Below, in pieces: positions 24,228-34,274 of a stretch of 64,000 bases of DNA. The notes below the pieces were generated by a model. The model was not told the DNA's origin and did no database searches. It was given only the letters and a program-made list of their open reading frames with translations. Within the stretch, counting starts at the first letter, position 1. Each line of letters starts with the position of its first letter. The DNA comes from Synergistales bacterium. Lineage in GTDB: Bacteria; Synergistota; Synergistia; Synergistales; Aminithiophilaceae. The translations under genes were made by a program, and so were the position numbers. The stretch is taken from the NCBI GenBank assembly GCA_018433595.1, contig JAHDQY010000010.1, positions 17,190 through 81,189 of the forward strand, in the 5' to 3' direction.

Positions 24228-25510
24228 CGGTGACGGCGGAGACTTTCTCCGAAGGCCTCGACGCGCGTTTTGAGCTGGCCTTCGTCGCCCGGCGTGTAGT
24301 CCGTTTCGAGGGAGAGGAAGGGAATGCCTTCTGCGGCCAGGCGCCGACGCAGTTTTTCCTCTTCGATCTGGTAGGTGGTGCAGAAGCTGAGGGAGAGATG
24401 GACCACGCCGTCGGCGCCGTATTCCCGGGCGAGGCGGACGATGTCGTCGAGACGTCCCTCGTTGGGCGAGAAGCAGGCGCAGTGGATGCCGTCGAAATAG
24501 CGATGGGCCAGACTGTCGAGAAGAGAGGCCAGATCCTTCTTTTCGGGGAGGGAGACTTTTTGCTCGAAGTAGCGCGTGCCCGTGCAGTTTTCCTCGACGA
24601 CGACGGCCAGATTGCTCGTCTCGGCGATGGCGTGGAATTTCCAGTTGGGGACGACGATGGGCGTTCCCGTCACGAGGAGGCGCGGCGTTCCCTTGGGGAA
24701 GACGCCCTGTCCCCGGGCGACCCGCTCCTCGCATTCGGTCGCCAGGGCCTCTGTCTGGGCGATGAAACGCTCCGGGTCGTCGTAGAAGGCGATCTGACTG
24801 ACGAGGAGGGCGTCCCGACCCGACAGGGGAAGGGGATCGGCTTTGCGGAGAGCATAGAGGCGATCAAGGGCCCTTCGCTTTCTGTCGACGCGTTCGCAGC
24901 CCTTGAGAAGGTTTTCCGCCGTCAGGGTCTTTCCCGTCAGTTCTTCGAGACGTCTCACCAGGGCCTCCATCTCCTGGCGGAAGAGGGCGAAGCCGGCAGG
25001 GCTCTTTTTGTTGGGCATGTCCATGACGTAGAGGGGCGCTTCGTCGGCAAGAATGTCCCAGGCCTTCTTCTTCCCGTCGCAGGTGTTTTCGCCCACGATG
25101 AGGTCGACGGACTGGAAATAGGGGCAGGTGCGGGATATGCGGGCACCCATTCCGGCCTTGACGAGGGCGCAGAGATTGCGAGGCAGAAGGGTCTCGCCCG
25201 CCGGAACCCAGAACTGGGATCCGGCGCAGAGTCCAACGAGAAGGCCGTCCAGAGCGAGGACGATCTCCTCCGGGACGTAGATGCAGAAGGAGCCGACCAC
25301 CGTGCCTCCCCTCTCCTTGTGGGCCAGGAGTTCCTTGATCCTCAGGCCGTGGACTTCCGCGATGACCATGTTGAAGTAGTCCATGGCCGCCGGGCGGTCC
25401 TTCTGATCGAGAAATGTCTCTCCGAAAAGGACAGGAAGGGCGTCGCAAAGCTTGTCGTGCGTCTCCAGATCAATGCCCAGACCGTTCCACATGTCACGAT
25501 AATCGGCCAT
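24224..25510 (-). CDS. Double-cubane [8Fe-9S]-cluster protein, 2-hydroxyacyl-CoA dehydratase family
   Basis: A 428-residue HgdB/FldB-like protein resembling YjiM and the double-cubane cluster protein. Cysteine contexts include VGSFCIYVPEE, LVGLCAGSQFWVP, SRTCPYFQS, GENTCDGKKKAW, EENCTGTRYFE, HCACFSPNEG and LSFCTTYQIEEEKL. Members perform ATP-coupled low-potential reductions with an activator ATPase, which is not in the window. Start ATG 25510 has AAAGGGGGA upstream. It is coupled to the DUF3343 gene. Confidence 0.85.
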   Translation of the reverse strand: MADYRDMWNGLGIDLETHDKLCDALPVLFGETFLDQKDRPAAMDYFNMVIAEVHGLRIKELLAHKERGGTVVGSFCIYVPEEIVLALDGLLVGLCAGSQFWVPAGETLLPRNLCALVKAGMGARISRTCPYFQSVDLIVGENTCDGKKKAWDILADEAPLYVMDMPNKKSPAGFALFRQEMEALVRRLEELTGKTLTAENLLKGCERVDRKRRALDRLYALRKADPLPLSGRDALLVSQIAFYDDPERFIAQTEALATECEERVARGQGVFPKGTPRLLVTGTPIVVPNWKFHAIAETSNLAVVVEENCTGTRYFEQKVSLPEKKDLASLLDSLAHRYFDGIHCACFSPNEGRLDDIVRLAREYGADGVVHLSLSFCTTYQIEEEKLRRRLAAEGIPFLSLETDYTPGDEGQLKTRVEAFGESLRRHR

Positions 25511-25543
25511 ACCCGTTGGTCCCCCTTTGTTTTGAAATAACAC

Positions 25544-25600
25544 TTATGACATAAAATAATTATTCATGCCGAGTTTACACGATCTTTCACGGAGGTGCAA
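25544..25600 (-). promoter_or_regulatory. Promoter and palindrome upstream of double-cubane gene
   Basis: On the minus strand TTGCAC (25595-25600), a 17-base spacer and TAAACT (25572-25577). Just downstream of the expected start is the dyad TTATGACATAA (25544-25554), a candidate operator. The stretch is distinctly AT-rich compared with its surroundings. Confidence 0.6.
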
Positions 25601-25640
25601 CGGATCGGAATTCCCGAAGGGAAAAAGAGGGCCTCCAAAA

Positions 25641-25676
25641 GGGGGGAGGAAGGACCTTCCGGCCCTTCCTCCCCCC
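25641..25676 (-). terminator. Rho-independent terminator of chemoreceptor gene
   Basis: Read on the minus strand, GGGGGGAGGAAGG pairs with CCTTCCTCCCCCC (plus coordinates 25641-25653 and 25664-25676), followed by TTTT. Confidence 0.8.
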
Positions 25677-25695
25677 GATGTCCGCTTCAGGAGCG

Positions 25696-27834
25696 TCAGT
25701 CCTTGAGGGCCAGGAGTCCCTTCTTTTCGTCCCTTTCCAGGGTGTAGGTCCTGACGGCTTCGGCCAGGTCATCGACGACCCGACGTTGCTCGTCGCGGAT
25801 GTTCTTCAGGTCGTCGAGGCGGCTCACGACATGGCGAGCCGAGGTTTCGACGTTTTCCGCCGCCGTCTGGCCGTTGCCGACCTCCTTGAGGATGCTGTCC
25901 ATGGCCGAGGCGATCTCCTCGCTTCCCGCCGACTGTTCCTGGGCGGCGGCGGCGATGGAGCGTATGCCGTCAGTCATCACGTGGACCCGTTCCAGGATGC
26001 CCTCGATCTTGCGGGCTGTCTCCTGGGTGCTGCCGGAGGCTCCCTCGATGAGGCGCACCGTTTCGGCCGTATCCTTGTGGGCCGCCTGGGACCGGTTCTG
26101 CACCTCTTCGATGACGCGGCCCACCTCTCCGGCCGCCTCGTTGGACTGCTCGGCCAGCTTGCGGACCTCTTCGGCGACGACGGCGAACCCCCGTCCCGCC
26201 TCTCCGGCCCGGGCCGCCTCGATGGCGGCGTTCAAGGCGAGCAGGTTCGTCTGGTCGGCGATGCCCGTGATGGTGGCGACGAAGGAGGAGATCTTCTCCA
26301 CCGAGGCCTGGAGGGAGGCCACCGAGTCCTGGATGCCGCGGCTGGCCCGGTCGATATCGCCCATGTCGTCGGCGACGCCCTTGAGGGCCTTCTGTCCCTG
26401 GGCGATCTCGCTCTCCATGGCCTGGGCCTCGCCGTTGAGCTCCGATGAGGTCTTGGCCGTCTTCTGGGCCCCCTGGGCGACCTCTTCGATGCCGGCGCTC
26501 GTCTCCTCGGCTCCCGAGGAGACGGAGGAGACGACCTGGACCATCCCTCCCGCCTCGGCCAGGGTCCCTTCCATGTTCCGGCCGATGTCTTCGCTGATGT
26601 GGTGAATCTCCTCGCCCTTTTCGAGGAGCAGGCTGCCGATGCCCTGGATCTGGACGACGAGCCCCCGGTAGGCGTCGACGATTCTGTCGAAGGCGGCCAT
26701 GACCTGGAGGGTTTCGTCTCGGCTGGCGGCGTCGCCCTCGACATGGACCGTCAGGTCGCCCGAGGCGATGCGGCCCGCCGTCTCGACGACCCGTCCGAGC
26801 GGCGCCAGGAGGCGGCTGGAGAGAAACCAGATGAGGCCGAGCCCGACGAGAAGGGCCGGGAGGCCCCAGAGAAGCATCTGGTTTCTCATGGAGACGACGG
26901 GGGCCAGGATCTCCGCTTCGGGCATCGTCAGGACCAGGTTCCAGCCCAACTCGTCGATGGAGGCCAGAAATCCGATCTTTTTGGCCCCGCGGAAGGTGTA
27001 GGAGAAATGATCCTTGCCGGCCTGGGCCGCTTCGGAACAGGCCTTCCAGAAGTCGGGCTCCTCCGTCTTCAGGTCGCTGCCGGCTGTGAGGCTGCCATGG
27101 CCGACGACCGCTCCGGCGTCGCTGAAGAGGAAGGCGCCGCCCTCCCTTCCGAAACGGGTTTCCAGGATATGGCTGATGATGGGCTCCAGGGAGACGCCGG
27201 CGTAAGCGACGATGAAGTGCTCCTGTTCGGCGCTTTTGATCCGCTGGTAGGCGCCGTAGTAGGGGGTCCCGGCGATGACCGCCAGCCCCTCGTAGCGCTT
27301 GCCCGCCTCCTTGACGGCGGCGTAGAGCTCGGGATAGTCGGCCTGGTCCATGACGTCTCCGAGCGGCCTGTTCCCGGCGGCGTCGACGATGTTCGTCGCG
27401 ACGCGGACGAGATTGCCCGACGGGTCGCCCTGGAGCAGGGAGAAAGATCCGCCCATCTGCTGACCCCAGTGGTCGACTAGGCTGTTGTCGTTGGTGATCT
27501 GTTTGAAGCCGCCTTTCATGACGAAAAGAATGGGAAGCGTCGTCTTGCCGACGGCGGCGGTGTTGTTGGAGGCCATGATGTTGCCCCCCTCCATGTCGCC
27601 GACGACGACGGCCAGGGCCGTTTCAAGGGATCCCCGGATCAGGTTCAGCTCGCCGGTGACGGCCTGTTTCAGCGAGACGGTGAAGCCCTGCCCCTGACTG
27701 ACAATCGTCTCCTCGAGCCGCACTTTCGCCGTCAGGTAGCTGACGGTAAGGGCCACGGAGAGGATGGCCACGATGACGACGGCGCTGGCCAAGGCGATCT
27801 TGGCCTTGAGAGAGGTCCCGTGTTTGGCTTCCAT
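25696..27834 (-). CDS. Methyl-accepting chemotaxis protein
   Basis: Transmembrane chemoreceptor of 712 residues: TM1 about 12-33, a large periplasmic Cache-type sensor, TM2 about 315-335, HAMP about 336-390 and a cytoplasmic signalling coil. The tip [41 protein letters not shown] is diagnostic for binding CheW/CheA. Sensor residues such as [28 protein letters not shown] suggest a single long Cache fold; ligand unknown. ATG 27834 follows AAAGGAGG. Single-gene unit with its own terminator. Confidence 0.93.
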   Translation of the reverse strand: MEAKHGTSLKAKIALASAVVIVAILSVALTVSYLTAKVRLEETIVSQGQGFTVSLKQAVTGELNLIRGSLETALAVVVGDMEGGNIMASNNTAAVGKTTLPILFVMKGGFKQITNDNSLVDHWGQQMGGSFSLLQGDPSGNLVRVATNIVDAAGNRPLGDVMDQADYPELYAAVKEAGKRYEGLAVIAGTPYYGAYQRIKSAEQEHFIVAYAGVSLEPIISHILETRFGREGGAFLFSDAGAVVGHGSLTAGSDLKTEEPDFWKACSEAAQAGKDHFSYTFRGAKKIGFLASIDELGWNLVLTMPEAEILAPVVSMRNQMLLWGLPALLVGLGLIWFLSSRLLAPLGRVVETAGRIASGDLTVHVEGDAASRDETLQVMAAFDRIVDAYRGLVVQIQGIGSLLLEKGEEIHHISEDIGRNMEGTLAEAGGMVQVVSSVSSGAEETSAGIEEVAQGAQKTAKTSSELNGEAQAMESEIAQGQKALKGVADDMGDIDRASRGIQDSVASLQASVEKISSFVATITGIADQTNLLALNAAIEAARAGEAGRGFAVVAEEVRKLAEQSNEAAGEVGRVIEEVQNRSQAAHKDTAETVRLIEGASGSTQETARKIEGILERVHVMTDGIRSIAAAAQEQSAGSEEIASAMDSILKEVGNGQTAAENVETSARHVVSRLDDLKNIRDEQRRVVDDLAEAVRTYTLERDEKKGLLALKD

Positions 27835-27950
27835 GAGATATCCTCCTTTGAAATGAACAGAAACAGGTCGTCAAGTTAAATTATATTGTGGGCATACAAG
27901 GTCAGTGTAGCATGATTTGTGAGAGGCGTCACGGAGAGAGACGAAGGGGC

Positions 27951-28001
27951 TTGCCTGATCTTCCCTGACCTATATAATAGGGGTTAGGTCAATAAAGATC
28001 A
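27951..28001 (+). promoter_or_regulatory. clpB promoter embedded in a nested dyad
   Basis: TTGCCT (27951-27956), 16-base spacer, TATAAT (27973-27978). Outer arms TGATCTT (27956-27962) and AAGATCA (27995-28001), and inner arms TGACCTA (27966-27972) and TAGGTCA (27985-27991), are symmetric with 3-base gaps on each side. GGTCAAT-AAA-GATCAGA recalls tandem CtsR heptads (GGTCAAA), but it is not a CIRCE element. Likely a stress-repressor operator. Confidence 0.65.
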
Positions 28002-28016
28002 GAAGAGGTGAGGCTC

Positions 28017-30617
28017 ATGGATCCCAACAAGTGGACAAAAAAGACTCAGGAGGCGTTGGCTGCGGCCCAGGAAGAGGCGCTCCGGCGCGGCCAGGTCGAG
28101 GCCGACGGGGAGCACCTCCTCCTGGCCCTCCTGGAGCAGCAGGAAGGGCTCATTCCGAGGCTGCTGGAGAAGATGAACGTCAATCTCTCCCTCGTCGTCA
28201 AGGCGGCGAAGGAGGAGGCGGGCCGCAAGCCCAGGGTGAGCGGCCCCGGCGTCACGCCGGGCCAGATCTACGTCTCCCAGCGCCTCTCGCGCCTGCTGGC
28301 CGAGGGGGCCGAGCGGGCCCGGGCCATGGGTGACGACTACCTTTCGGTGGAGCACCTTTTCCTCGGCCTCATCGGAGAGGGGCGCAAGACGGCCTCAGGA
28401 AGGCTCCTGGCCGATTCTGGCATCACCGAGGAGTCCTTCCTGGCCGCCCTCGAATCGGTGCGCGGCAACCGCCGCGTCACCAGCGACGCCCCCGAGGCGA
28501 CCTACGAGGCGCTGGACAAGTTCGGCCGCGATCTCGTCGCCCTCGCCCGGGAGGGGAAGCTCGATCCCGTCCTGGGGCGGGACGAGGAGATCCGCCGCGT
28601 CATCCGCATCCTGAGCCGGAAGACGAAGAACAACCCCGTTCTCATCGGCGAGCCCGGCGTGGGCAAGACGGCCATCGTCGAGGGGCTGGCCCAGCGCATC
28701 GTCCGCGGCGACGTCCCCGAGGGGCTGAAGGACCGGACCGTCATCGCCCTCGACATGGGGGCCCTGCTGGCGGGGGCCAAGTACCGCGGCGAGTTCGAGG
28801 AGCGCCTCAAGGCCGTCCTGGACGAGGTGAAAGCGAGCGACGGGACGGTTCTGCTCTTCATCGACGAGCTTCACACCATCGTCGGGGCCGGCAAGGCCGA
28901 GGGGGCCATCGACGCCGGCAACATGCTCAAGCCCATGCTGGCCCGGGGAGAGCTTCACTGCATCGGGGCGACGACGACGGACGAATACCGCAAACAGATC
29001 GAGAAGGACAAGGCCTTGGAGCGGCGGTTCCAGCCCGTCCTCGTCGAGCCGCCGTCGACGGAGGAGACCGTCTCCATCCTGCGGGGGCTGAAGGAGCGCT
29101 TCGAAGTCTTCCACGGAGTCAGGATCCAGGACAACGCCCTCGTCGCGGCGGCTTCCCTTTCGTCGCGCTACATCGCCGACCGCTTCCTCCCCGACAAGGC
29201 CATCGACCTCGTCGACGAGGCCTGCGCCACGGTGCGCACCGAGATCGACTCCATGCCGGCCGAGCTCGATTCCGCCTCAAGGCGGGTCATGCAGCTCGAG
29301 ATCGAAGAGGCGGCCCTCAAGAAGGAGACGGACCCGGCGAGCGCCGCCCGACTCGAACAGGTCCGGGAGGAGCTGGCCGCCGCCAGGGAGCGGACGGCCA
29401 CGCTGCGGGCCCAGTACGACAGGGAGAAGGAGGAGATCGGCAAGGCCCAGTCCCTGAAGGAGCGCATCGAGCAGACCAAACGGGAGATCGAGCGGGCCGA
29501 GCGGGATTACGACCTCAACCGCGTCGCCGAACTGCGCCACGGCGTCCTCCCCGAACTGGAAAGGAGCTACCGCGACGAGGAGGAACGGCTCCGCGCCCGA
29601 GGGGGCGACCGTCTTCTCCGGCAGGAGGTGACGGAGGAAGAGGTTTCGGCCATCGTCTCCCGCTGGACGGGAATCCCCGTCTCCCGGCTTCTCGAGGGCG
29701 AGCGCCACAAGCTGCTCGCCCTCGAGGAAATCCTTCACGATCGCGTCGTCGGCCAGGACGAGGCCGTCGCCCTCGTCGCCGACGCCGTTTTGCGGGCCCG
29801 GGCGGGCATCAAGGACCCCCGCCGTCCCATCGGCAGCTTCATCTTTCTGGGCCCCACCGGCGTGGGCAAGACGGAGCTGGCCAAGGCGCTCTCCCAGGCC
29901 CTCTTCGACAGCGAAGAGAACCTCGTCCGCATCGACATGTCGGAATACATGGAGCGTCACGCCGTCTCCCGCCTCATCGGCGCCCCTCCCGGCTACGTCG
30001 GCTACGAGGAGGGGGGGCAGCTCACCGAGGCCGTCCGCCGTCATCCCTACTCGGTGGTCCTCTTCGACGAGATCGAGAAGGCCCATCAGGAGGTCTTCAA
30101 CGTCCTCCTCCAGATTCTCGACGACGGACGGGTCACCGACAGCCAGGGCCGGACGGTGGATTTCAAGAACACCGTTCTCATCATGACGAGCAACCTCGGC
30201 GCCCGCCATCTCGTCGAAGGCCTTGAGGAGGGAGAGATACCCGAGAGATCCCGCCAGGCTGTCATGGAGGAGCTGCGGGGCCGTTTTCGGCCCGAGTTCC
30301 TCAACCGCATCGATGAGGTGATCCTCTTCAAGCCCCTGAGGCGGGAGGAGATGGTCCGCATCGTCGGCCTCCTGGCCCGCGACCTGACGAGCCGTCTCTC
30401 CGATCGGGGCATCGATCTTGATATCGACGACGGGGCCGCCGCCCTTCTGGCCGCTCAGGGGTACGATCCCGTCTACGGTGCCCGGCCTCTCAAGCGCCTT
30501 CTGGTGCGCAGACTGGAGACGCCCCTGGCCAAGAAGATCATCGCCGGCGAAATTGCGGCGGGCTCGAAAGTCCGCGTGACGTCCGAAGACGGGGAGCTGA
30601 TCTTTTCCGTCCGCTGA
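28017..30617 (+). CDS. clpB: ATP-dependent disaggregase ClpB
   Basis: Hsp100 chaperone of 866 residues that unfolds aggregated proteins with DnaK. Domains: N-terminal repeat domain (1-150), NBD1 with [12 protein letters not shown] near 220 and [18 protein letters not shown], a coiled M-domain (about 410-525; [25 protein letters not shown]), NBD2 with [14 protein letters not shown] near 610 and the ClpB C-terminal domain. The M-domain separates it from ClpA/C. ATG 28017 (AGAGGTGAGG upstream) is preferred over GTG 28008. Confidence 0.96.
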   Translation: MDPNKWTKKTQEALAAAQEEALRRGQVEADGEHLLLALLEQQEGLIPRLLEKMNVNLSLVVKAAKEEAGRKPRVSGPGVTPGQIYVSQRLSRLLAEGAERARAMGDDYLSVEHLFLGLIGEGRKTASGRLLADSGITEESFLAALESVRGNRRVTSDAPEATYEALDKFGRDLVALAREGKLDPVLGRDEEIRRVIRILSRKTKNNPVLIGEPGVGKTAIVEGLAQRIVRGDVPEGLKDRTVIALDMGALLAGAKYRGEFEERLKAVLDEVKASDGTVLLFIDELHTIVGAGKAEGAIDAGNMLKPMLARGELHCIGATTTDEYRKQIEKDKALERRFQPVLVEPPSTEETVSILRGLKERFEVFHGVRIQDNALVAAASLSSRYIADRFLPDKAIDLVDEACATVRTEIDSMPAELDSASRRVMQLEIEEAALKKETDPASAARLEQVREELAAARERTATLRAQYDREKEEIGKAQSLKERIEQTKREIERAERDYDLNRVAELRHGVLPELERSYRDEEERLRARGGDRLLRQEVTEEEVSAIVSRWTGIPVSRLLEGERHKLLALEEILHDRVVGQDEAVALVADAVLRARAGIKDPRRPIGSFIFLGPTGVGKTELAKALSQALFDSEENLVRIDMSEYMERHAVSRLIGAPPGYVGYEEGGQLTEAVRRHPYSVVLFDEIEKAHQEVFNVLLQILDDGRVTDSQGRTVDFKNTVLIMTSNLGARHLVEGLEEGEIPERSRQAVMEELRGRFRPEFLNRIDEVILFKPLRREEMVRIVGLLARDLTSRLSDRGIDLDIDDGAAALLAAQGYDPVYGARPLKRLLVRRLETPLAKKIIAGEIAAGSKVRVTSEDGELIFSVR

Positions 30618-30683
30618 GAGCGGAAGACCCCCAATCCGGATCGCCCTCCGGGGCGGTCTTCGGCCCCCAGGACGAGGACTCCA

Positions 30684-30726
30684 TAAAGCTCCGGGCGGAA
30701 GCGACTCGCTTCCGCCCGGAGCTTTA
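30684..30726. terminator. 20-bp perfect inverted repeat between convergent clpB and nhaC-type gene
   Basis: Arms 30684-30703 and 30707-30726 are exact complements around a 3-base loop, with TTTA at both ends. An additional GAAGACC/GGTCTTC hairpin (about 30623-30662) precedes it on the clpB side. Confidence 0.75.
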
Positions 30727-30755
30727 CTAAAGAGAGGTCCGTGGACTCAATCAGG

Positions 30756-32177
30756 CTACACGCGTCCCATCTCCGCCAGGGTCTGTCTCTCCTCTTCGGT
30801 CATGTAGGCGATGCCCTTGCCCATGAAGGCCATGGCCAGCACGACAAGAGGCATGGAGAGATTGAAGACGCACCACTTCCAGTACTGCGCCGTCGCCACG
30901 CCCAGGGCGGCGGTCAGGAAGACGCCGCAGGTGTTCCATGGGATCAGGGCGCTGGTGACGGTGCCTGCCCCCTCCAGGGCGTTGGAGAGGGTTTTCGGGT
31001 GGATGCCCTTTTCCTGGTAGGTTTTAGCGTACATTCTCCCCGGGATGACGACGGAAATGTACTGCTCCGGCATGGTCATGTTGCTGAAGATGCAGGTCAG
31101 CTCCGTGGCGAACACGAGGCCTGCGGCGCTTCTGAAGGCGCCCATGATCTTGTTGACGATGACTTCGAGCTGGCCCGTCTCTTCCACGATGCCTCCGAAC
31201 ATCATGGCGATGATCGTCAGGGAGATGGAGAACATCATCCCCATGAGCCCGCCTTTCGTGAGGAGCTCGTCGATGACGGCCGTACCCGTGTCGCTGACGT
31301 ATCCGTCGAAGGCGCAGGCAAAAAGATCGCCGAGGGTCGCCTGCTGGAAGAGAGGGGCCATGACGGCGGCCGACAGGATTCCCAGGGTGATTCCCGGTAT
31401 GGCCGGCATTTTTCTGGCGATGGCGGCGATGACGATGATCGGAGGGATCAGAAGGAGGGGGCTCACCTTGAACTGGGCCAGAATGCCGTCCTGGATGAGC
31501 TTGACGCTTTCAAGGCTCGCGCCGGAGCTGCCGTAGCGGCTGCCCACGATGCCGAAAACGGCCAGAGAGACGGCATAAGCGATGGCCGTCGAGGGCATCA
31601 TGAACTTGACGTGGGTGAAGACATCCGTGCCGGCCATGGCGGGAGCCAGATTGGTCGTGTCGGAAAGGGGGCTCATCTTGTCGCCGAAATAGGCGCCGGA
31701 GATGATGGCCCCGGCGGCGATTTCCAGGGGGATGCCCAGGCCGTGGGCGATGCCGATGAGGGCGACGCCCATGGTGCCCGCCGTCCCCCATGAGGTTCCC
31801 GTCGCCAATGAGGTGATGGAACAGATGAGCAGGGCGGCGGGCAGGAAGATCTTGGGAGAGAGAATGTTAAGGCCGTAGTGGATCATGGAGGGCACGACGC
31901 CTGAAACCATCCAGACGCCGATCAGGACTCCGATGATGGCCAGGATGATGACGGATTGCAGGGCCTGGGTGATGCCTTTGATCATGGCCCTCTCCAGGGC
32001 CTCCCACTTGTAGCCGATGAACAGGCCCATGACGGCGGCTGCGATGACGCCGCAGAACATCGGGATGTGGGGATCGACCTCGAAGCGTATGATGCCGACG
32101 GCCATGACGACGATCAGTATCGCAAAGGTGATGAAGGCTTCCGTGAGAGTTGCCTTTCTGGGTTCCGAACGCGCCAT
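30756..32177 (-). CDS. nhaC: NhaC-family Na+/H+ antiporter
   Basis: Polytopic membrane protein of 473 residues with about 11-12 helices. Family landmarks: SLATGTSWGTAGTMGVALIGIAHGLGIP near 125, the DKMSPLSDTTNLAPAMAGTDVF motif near 165-186, and a C-terminal SNMTMPEQYISVVIPGRMY plus LIPWNTCGVF. NhaC members exchange Na+ for H+, and relatives exchange malate-lactate or other organic acids, so the exact substrate is not certain. ATG 32177 has GGAGGAGGA directly upstream. Confidence 0.9.
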   Translation of the reverse strand: MARSEPRKATLTEAFITFAILIVVMAVGIIRFEVDPHIPMFCGVIAAAVMGLFIGYKWEALERAMIKGITQALQSVIILAIIGVLIGVWMVSGVVPSMIHYGLNILSPKIFLPAALLICSITSLATGTSWGTAGTMGVALIGIAHGLGIPLEIAAGAIISGAYFGDKMSPLSDTTNLAPAMAGTDVFTHVKFMMPSTAIAYAVSLAVFGIVGSRYGSSGASLESVKLIQDGILAQFKVSPLLLIPPIIVIAAIARKMPAIPGITLGILSAAVMAPLFQQATLGDLFACAFDGYVSDTGTAVIDELLTKGGLMGMMFSISLTIIAMMFGGIVEETGQLEVIVNKIMGAFRSAAGLVFATELTCIFSNMTMPEQYISVVIPGRMYAKTYQEKGIHPKTLSNALEGAGTVTSALIPWNTCGVFLTAALGVATAQYWKWCVFNLSMPLVVLAMAFMGKGIAYMTEEERQTLAEMGRV

Positions 32178-32237
32178 TTTTCCTCCTCCTCAACAATCAC
32201 TAAGATGACTGGATGGACTTTGACGGCAGGGGTGGGG

Positions 32238-32258
32238 TTAGCCGGTGGACTTGTCCAT
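32238..32258 (-). CDS. Possible 6-codon leader peptide upstream of nhaC
   Basis: An ATG at 32258 with AAAGGAGG about 8 bases before it opens a six-codon frame (MDKSTG, then TAA) 60 bases ahead of nhaC. The strong ribosome site has no other start to serve. It may be a leader peptide or the remnant of a lost gene. Confidence 0.3.
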   Translation of the reverse strand: MDKSTG

Positions 32259-32925
32259 TGGGAGCCCCTCCTTTCGCAGAGCAACGGAGGACAAACAGTC
32301 CGAACCCGCAGTTCCTGAGGGGAAACGGGTCCCTGTGATCGGATGCCTGGGCTGTTTGAACGTATCGCCTAGGGAGAAGTGGAAGGGGATGAAGAAGGAA
32401 TCGGTTCTTTTGAAGGAACTCGGAAGTCCCTTCACGCAGGCTTTAGGGGCGATATCCCGAGAATCGCAAAAAAACCTCCATGTCGGACGTCTTGCCATCC
32501 GTAGTTCTCTGCAATGATTGCAACAGAAGGAAAGTCCGAAAGGCCTGTTTCAGGCCAAGACAAAGTCATCTTTATTTAGCAGGACTCAAAAATTTTTCTT
32601 ATATCAAGATAAGTGTATCACGAAATTGATCTGAGACAACCTGAAAATAACCGTAAACGAAAGTTACTGCAATGAGTTTAAAATAACGCGTTGTTTTTTG
32701 GATTTTAAGAACAAACACAATAAACAAGAAAGAATAGTAGTGCAAACCCAAAAACAACGGCAGTTTGCGTTGTTGAGGATGTTTTTTTAGAATCTTACGC
32801 TTTCGGTGGGAGGCGTACACGTGAAAAAACAGAGGTGTCACCTGTGGAAGAAGGCCAGCGAGGGGGCTCGGCCCGGTTTATGGAGCGGATGACGTTGCGT
32901 CCGGCCTGCGTCTCGGGAAGCAAGG
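32259..32925. other. Gene-free, partly AT-rich intergenic stretch
   Basis: No convincing gene on either strand. From about 32520 to 32810 base composition drops sharply, with long A and T runs. GCGTTGTTTTTTGG (32688-32701) and CCCAAAAACAACGG (32747-32760) form an imperfect dyad. Open frames here lack ribosome sites. It may be regulatory DNA for the flanking genes or foreign DNA that has lost its genes. Confidence 0.5.
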
Positions 32926-32994
32926 CGAACAATATGAACAAAACAGGGAGAGCCAGGGGAACATTGAAAAAAGATTCTTACGGAAAGGTATAAT
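32926..32994 (+). promoter_or_regulatory. Upstream element and -10 of the receiver-GAF fusion gene
   Basis: CGAACAATATGAACAAAA (32926-32943) recurs with one change at 37020-37037, at nearly the same distance (146 versus 141 bases) from the homologous start codon. A TATAAT -10 is at 32989-32994 in the shared context AAGGTATAAT. GAACA is repeated 9 bases apart. Probably an activator site. Confidence 0.6.
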
Positions 32995-33071
32995 TGGAAC
33001 ACAGTGATTTACAACTATTAAAGAGAGGGACTCTCTCGGGCCGTTCCGGTTCGCAAGGTAGTGTTGCCTCT

Positions 33072-34262
33072 ATGTCCGATCGTCCCGTCAAAATCGTTCT
33101 CGTTGAAAAGGATCCGCTGACGGCGCAACGAGTCGACCGCATCGTCCGTTCCTGTTCCGGTTTTCTCCAGGTCGCGTCTTTTTGCGACAGTGCGGAATTA
33201 TCGCTTTATCTGGGGCGCTGTAAAGCAGATCTTCTCCTTTTTGGTTTTGACCTCCCCTGCTCTGATGTTTTCGAGAGCCTTTTTTCTCTCCGCTGTCATG
33301 ATTACAACGTCGACTGTATCGTTTTCTCCTCCGATAACAGCCCGTCGACGATTCAGAAGGCCTTTCGCCTGGGGGTTTTCGATTTTCTTGTCAAGCCTTT
33401 CGGCGTCGATCGGTTTCGGCGTTCGCTCGTCGCGTACCGGCGCTACCGGAGGGCCTTCGAGGACTATCAGGACGGGCTCAGTCAGAGCGATCTGGATGAA
33501 AATCGCTTCGTTGAATCTCTCGGCGCCTCTTTACCCAAGGGACTTCACCGCTCTACGCTGAAAGCGGTGGAAGACTGCCTTTCCGATGCCTCCTGCGGTC
33601 TCTCCGCCTCTGACATCGCCGGGATCCTGGGCCTCTCGCGGGTGACGGTCCGTCGATACCTGGAGTTTCTCCGAGAGCGGGGCCATGTCGAACTCTGTCT
33701 TGATCGCAGCAGAGGGGGACGGCCGGGCCATCTCTTCTCGGCTTGCCCCGGGGAGGGAAACCGAACGGCGGAAGGAGAGACGAAGCGGCGCTGGAAAGCC
33801 GTGATCGACCTGGTCCGATTGGGTCAGATCGCGAGGGGCGAGACCGACCTTCTCGGCCGGGCCCTCGATCTCGTGTCGGACCGCCTGGCCCTCGACGCCG
33901 GGTCGGCCTGGACCTTTGAGGCGGCGGCGGGGCGCTTTTCCTTGAGGGCGAGCCGGAACCTCACCGGAGACCGTACCGCTCCCGTTTTCGCAGATCCCCT
34001 CCTCTCCTTGAAAGGCCCTGTCGTCGCAGCCCCCGATTCCCTCTCGGGGATCCGGTCGGCCCGATTGGGATTCCCCTTCCTTCTGGGAGTTCCCTTTTGC
34101 CGGGGCGGGAATCTTCTTGGCTTTCTCGAACTGGGTGCCCTCACCTTCCGGAAGCTGACCGAAGAGGATCTTCTGTTCCTGGAGACGCTCGGATTGGAAC
34201 TGGGCAATGCCGTGACGCATTTCAGGGCCGAAGAGGCTCTCCGTCGCAGAGAGAGTCGCTGA
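33072..34262 (+). CDS. Degenerate response regulator fused to GAF domain (truncated duplicate)
   Basis: A 396-residue chimera. Residues 1-120 are a receiver, 160-245 an HTH region (LSASDIAGILGLSRVTVRRYLEFLRERG), and 260-396 a GAF domain. It matches, end to end, the regulator at 37161 joined in frame to the first 180 residues of the kinase at 37856, then stops at RRRESR just before the PAS domain. The phospho-acceptor Asp58 of the paralogue is Gly58, and the acidic pair E12-D13 is E12-K13, so it should not be phosphorylated. Ser and Lys (FSSDN, VKPF) remain. It may bind DNA constitutively or as a GAF-controlled switch. Confidence 0.82.
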   Translation: MSDRPVKIVLVEKDPLTAQRVDRIVRSCSGFLQVASFCDSAELSLYLGRCKADLLLFGFDLPCSDVFESLFSLRCHDYNVDCIVFSSDNSPSTIQKAFRLGVFDFLVKPFGVDRFRRSLVAYRRYRRAFEDYQDGLSQSDLDENRFVESLGASLPKGLHRSTLKAVEDCLSDASCGLSASDIAGILGLSRVTVRRYLEFLRERGHVELCLDRSRGGRPGHLFSACPGEGNRTAEGETKRRWKAVIDLVRLGQIARGETDLLGRALDLVSDRLALDAGSAWTFEAAAGRFSLRASRNLTGDRTAPVFADPLLSLKGPVVAAPDSLSGIRSARLGFPFLLGVPFCRGGNLLGFLELGALTFRKLTEEDLLFLETLGLELGNAVTHFRAEEALRRRESR

Positions 34263-34274
34263 GGCGCCGTCTCC

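Noticed and set aside
23827..24734. Long frames overlapping DUF3343 and the double-cubane gene
   Set aside because: They run across the ATGA-coupled genes in other frames and lack motifs.
32599..32841. 80-codon minus-strand frame in the AT-rich islet
   Set aside because: Starts at a GTG without a ribosome site; hydrophobic composition follows from AT richness.
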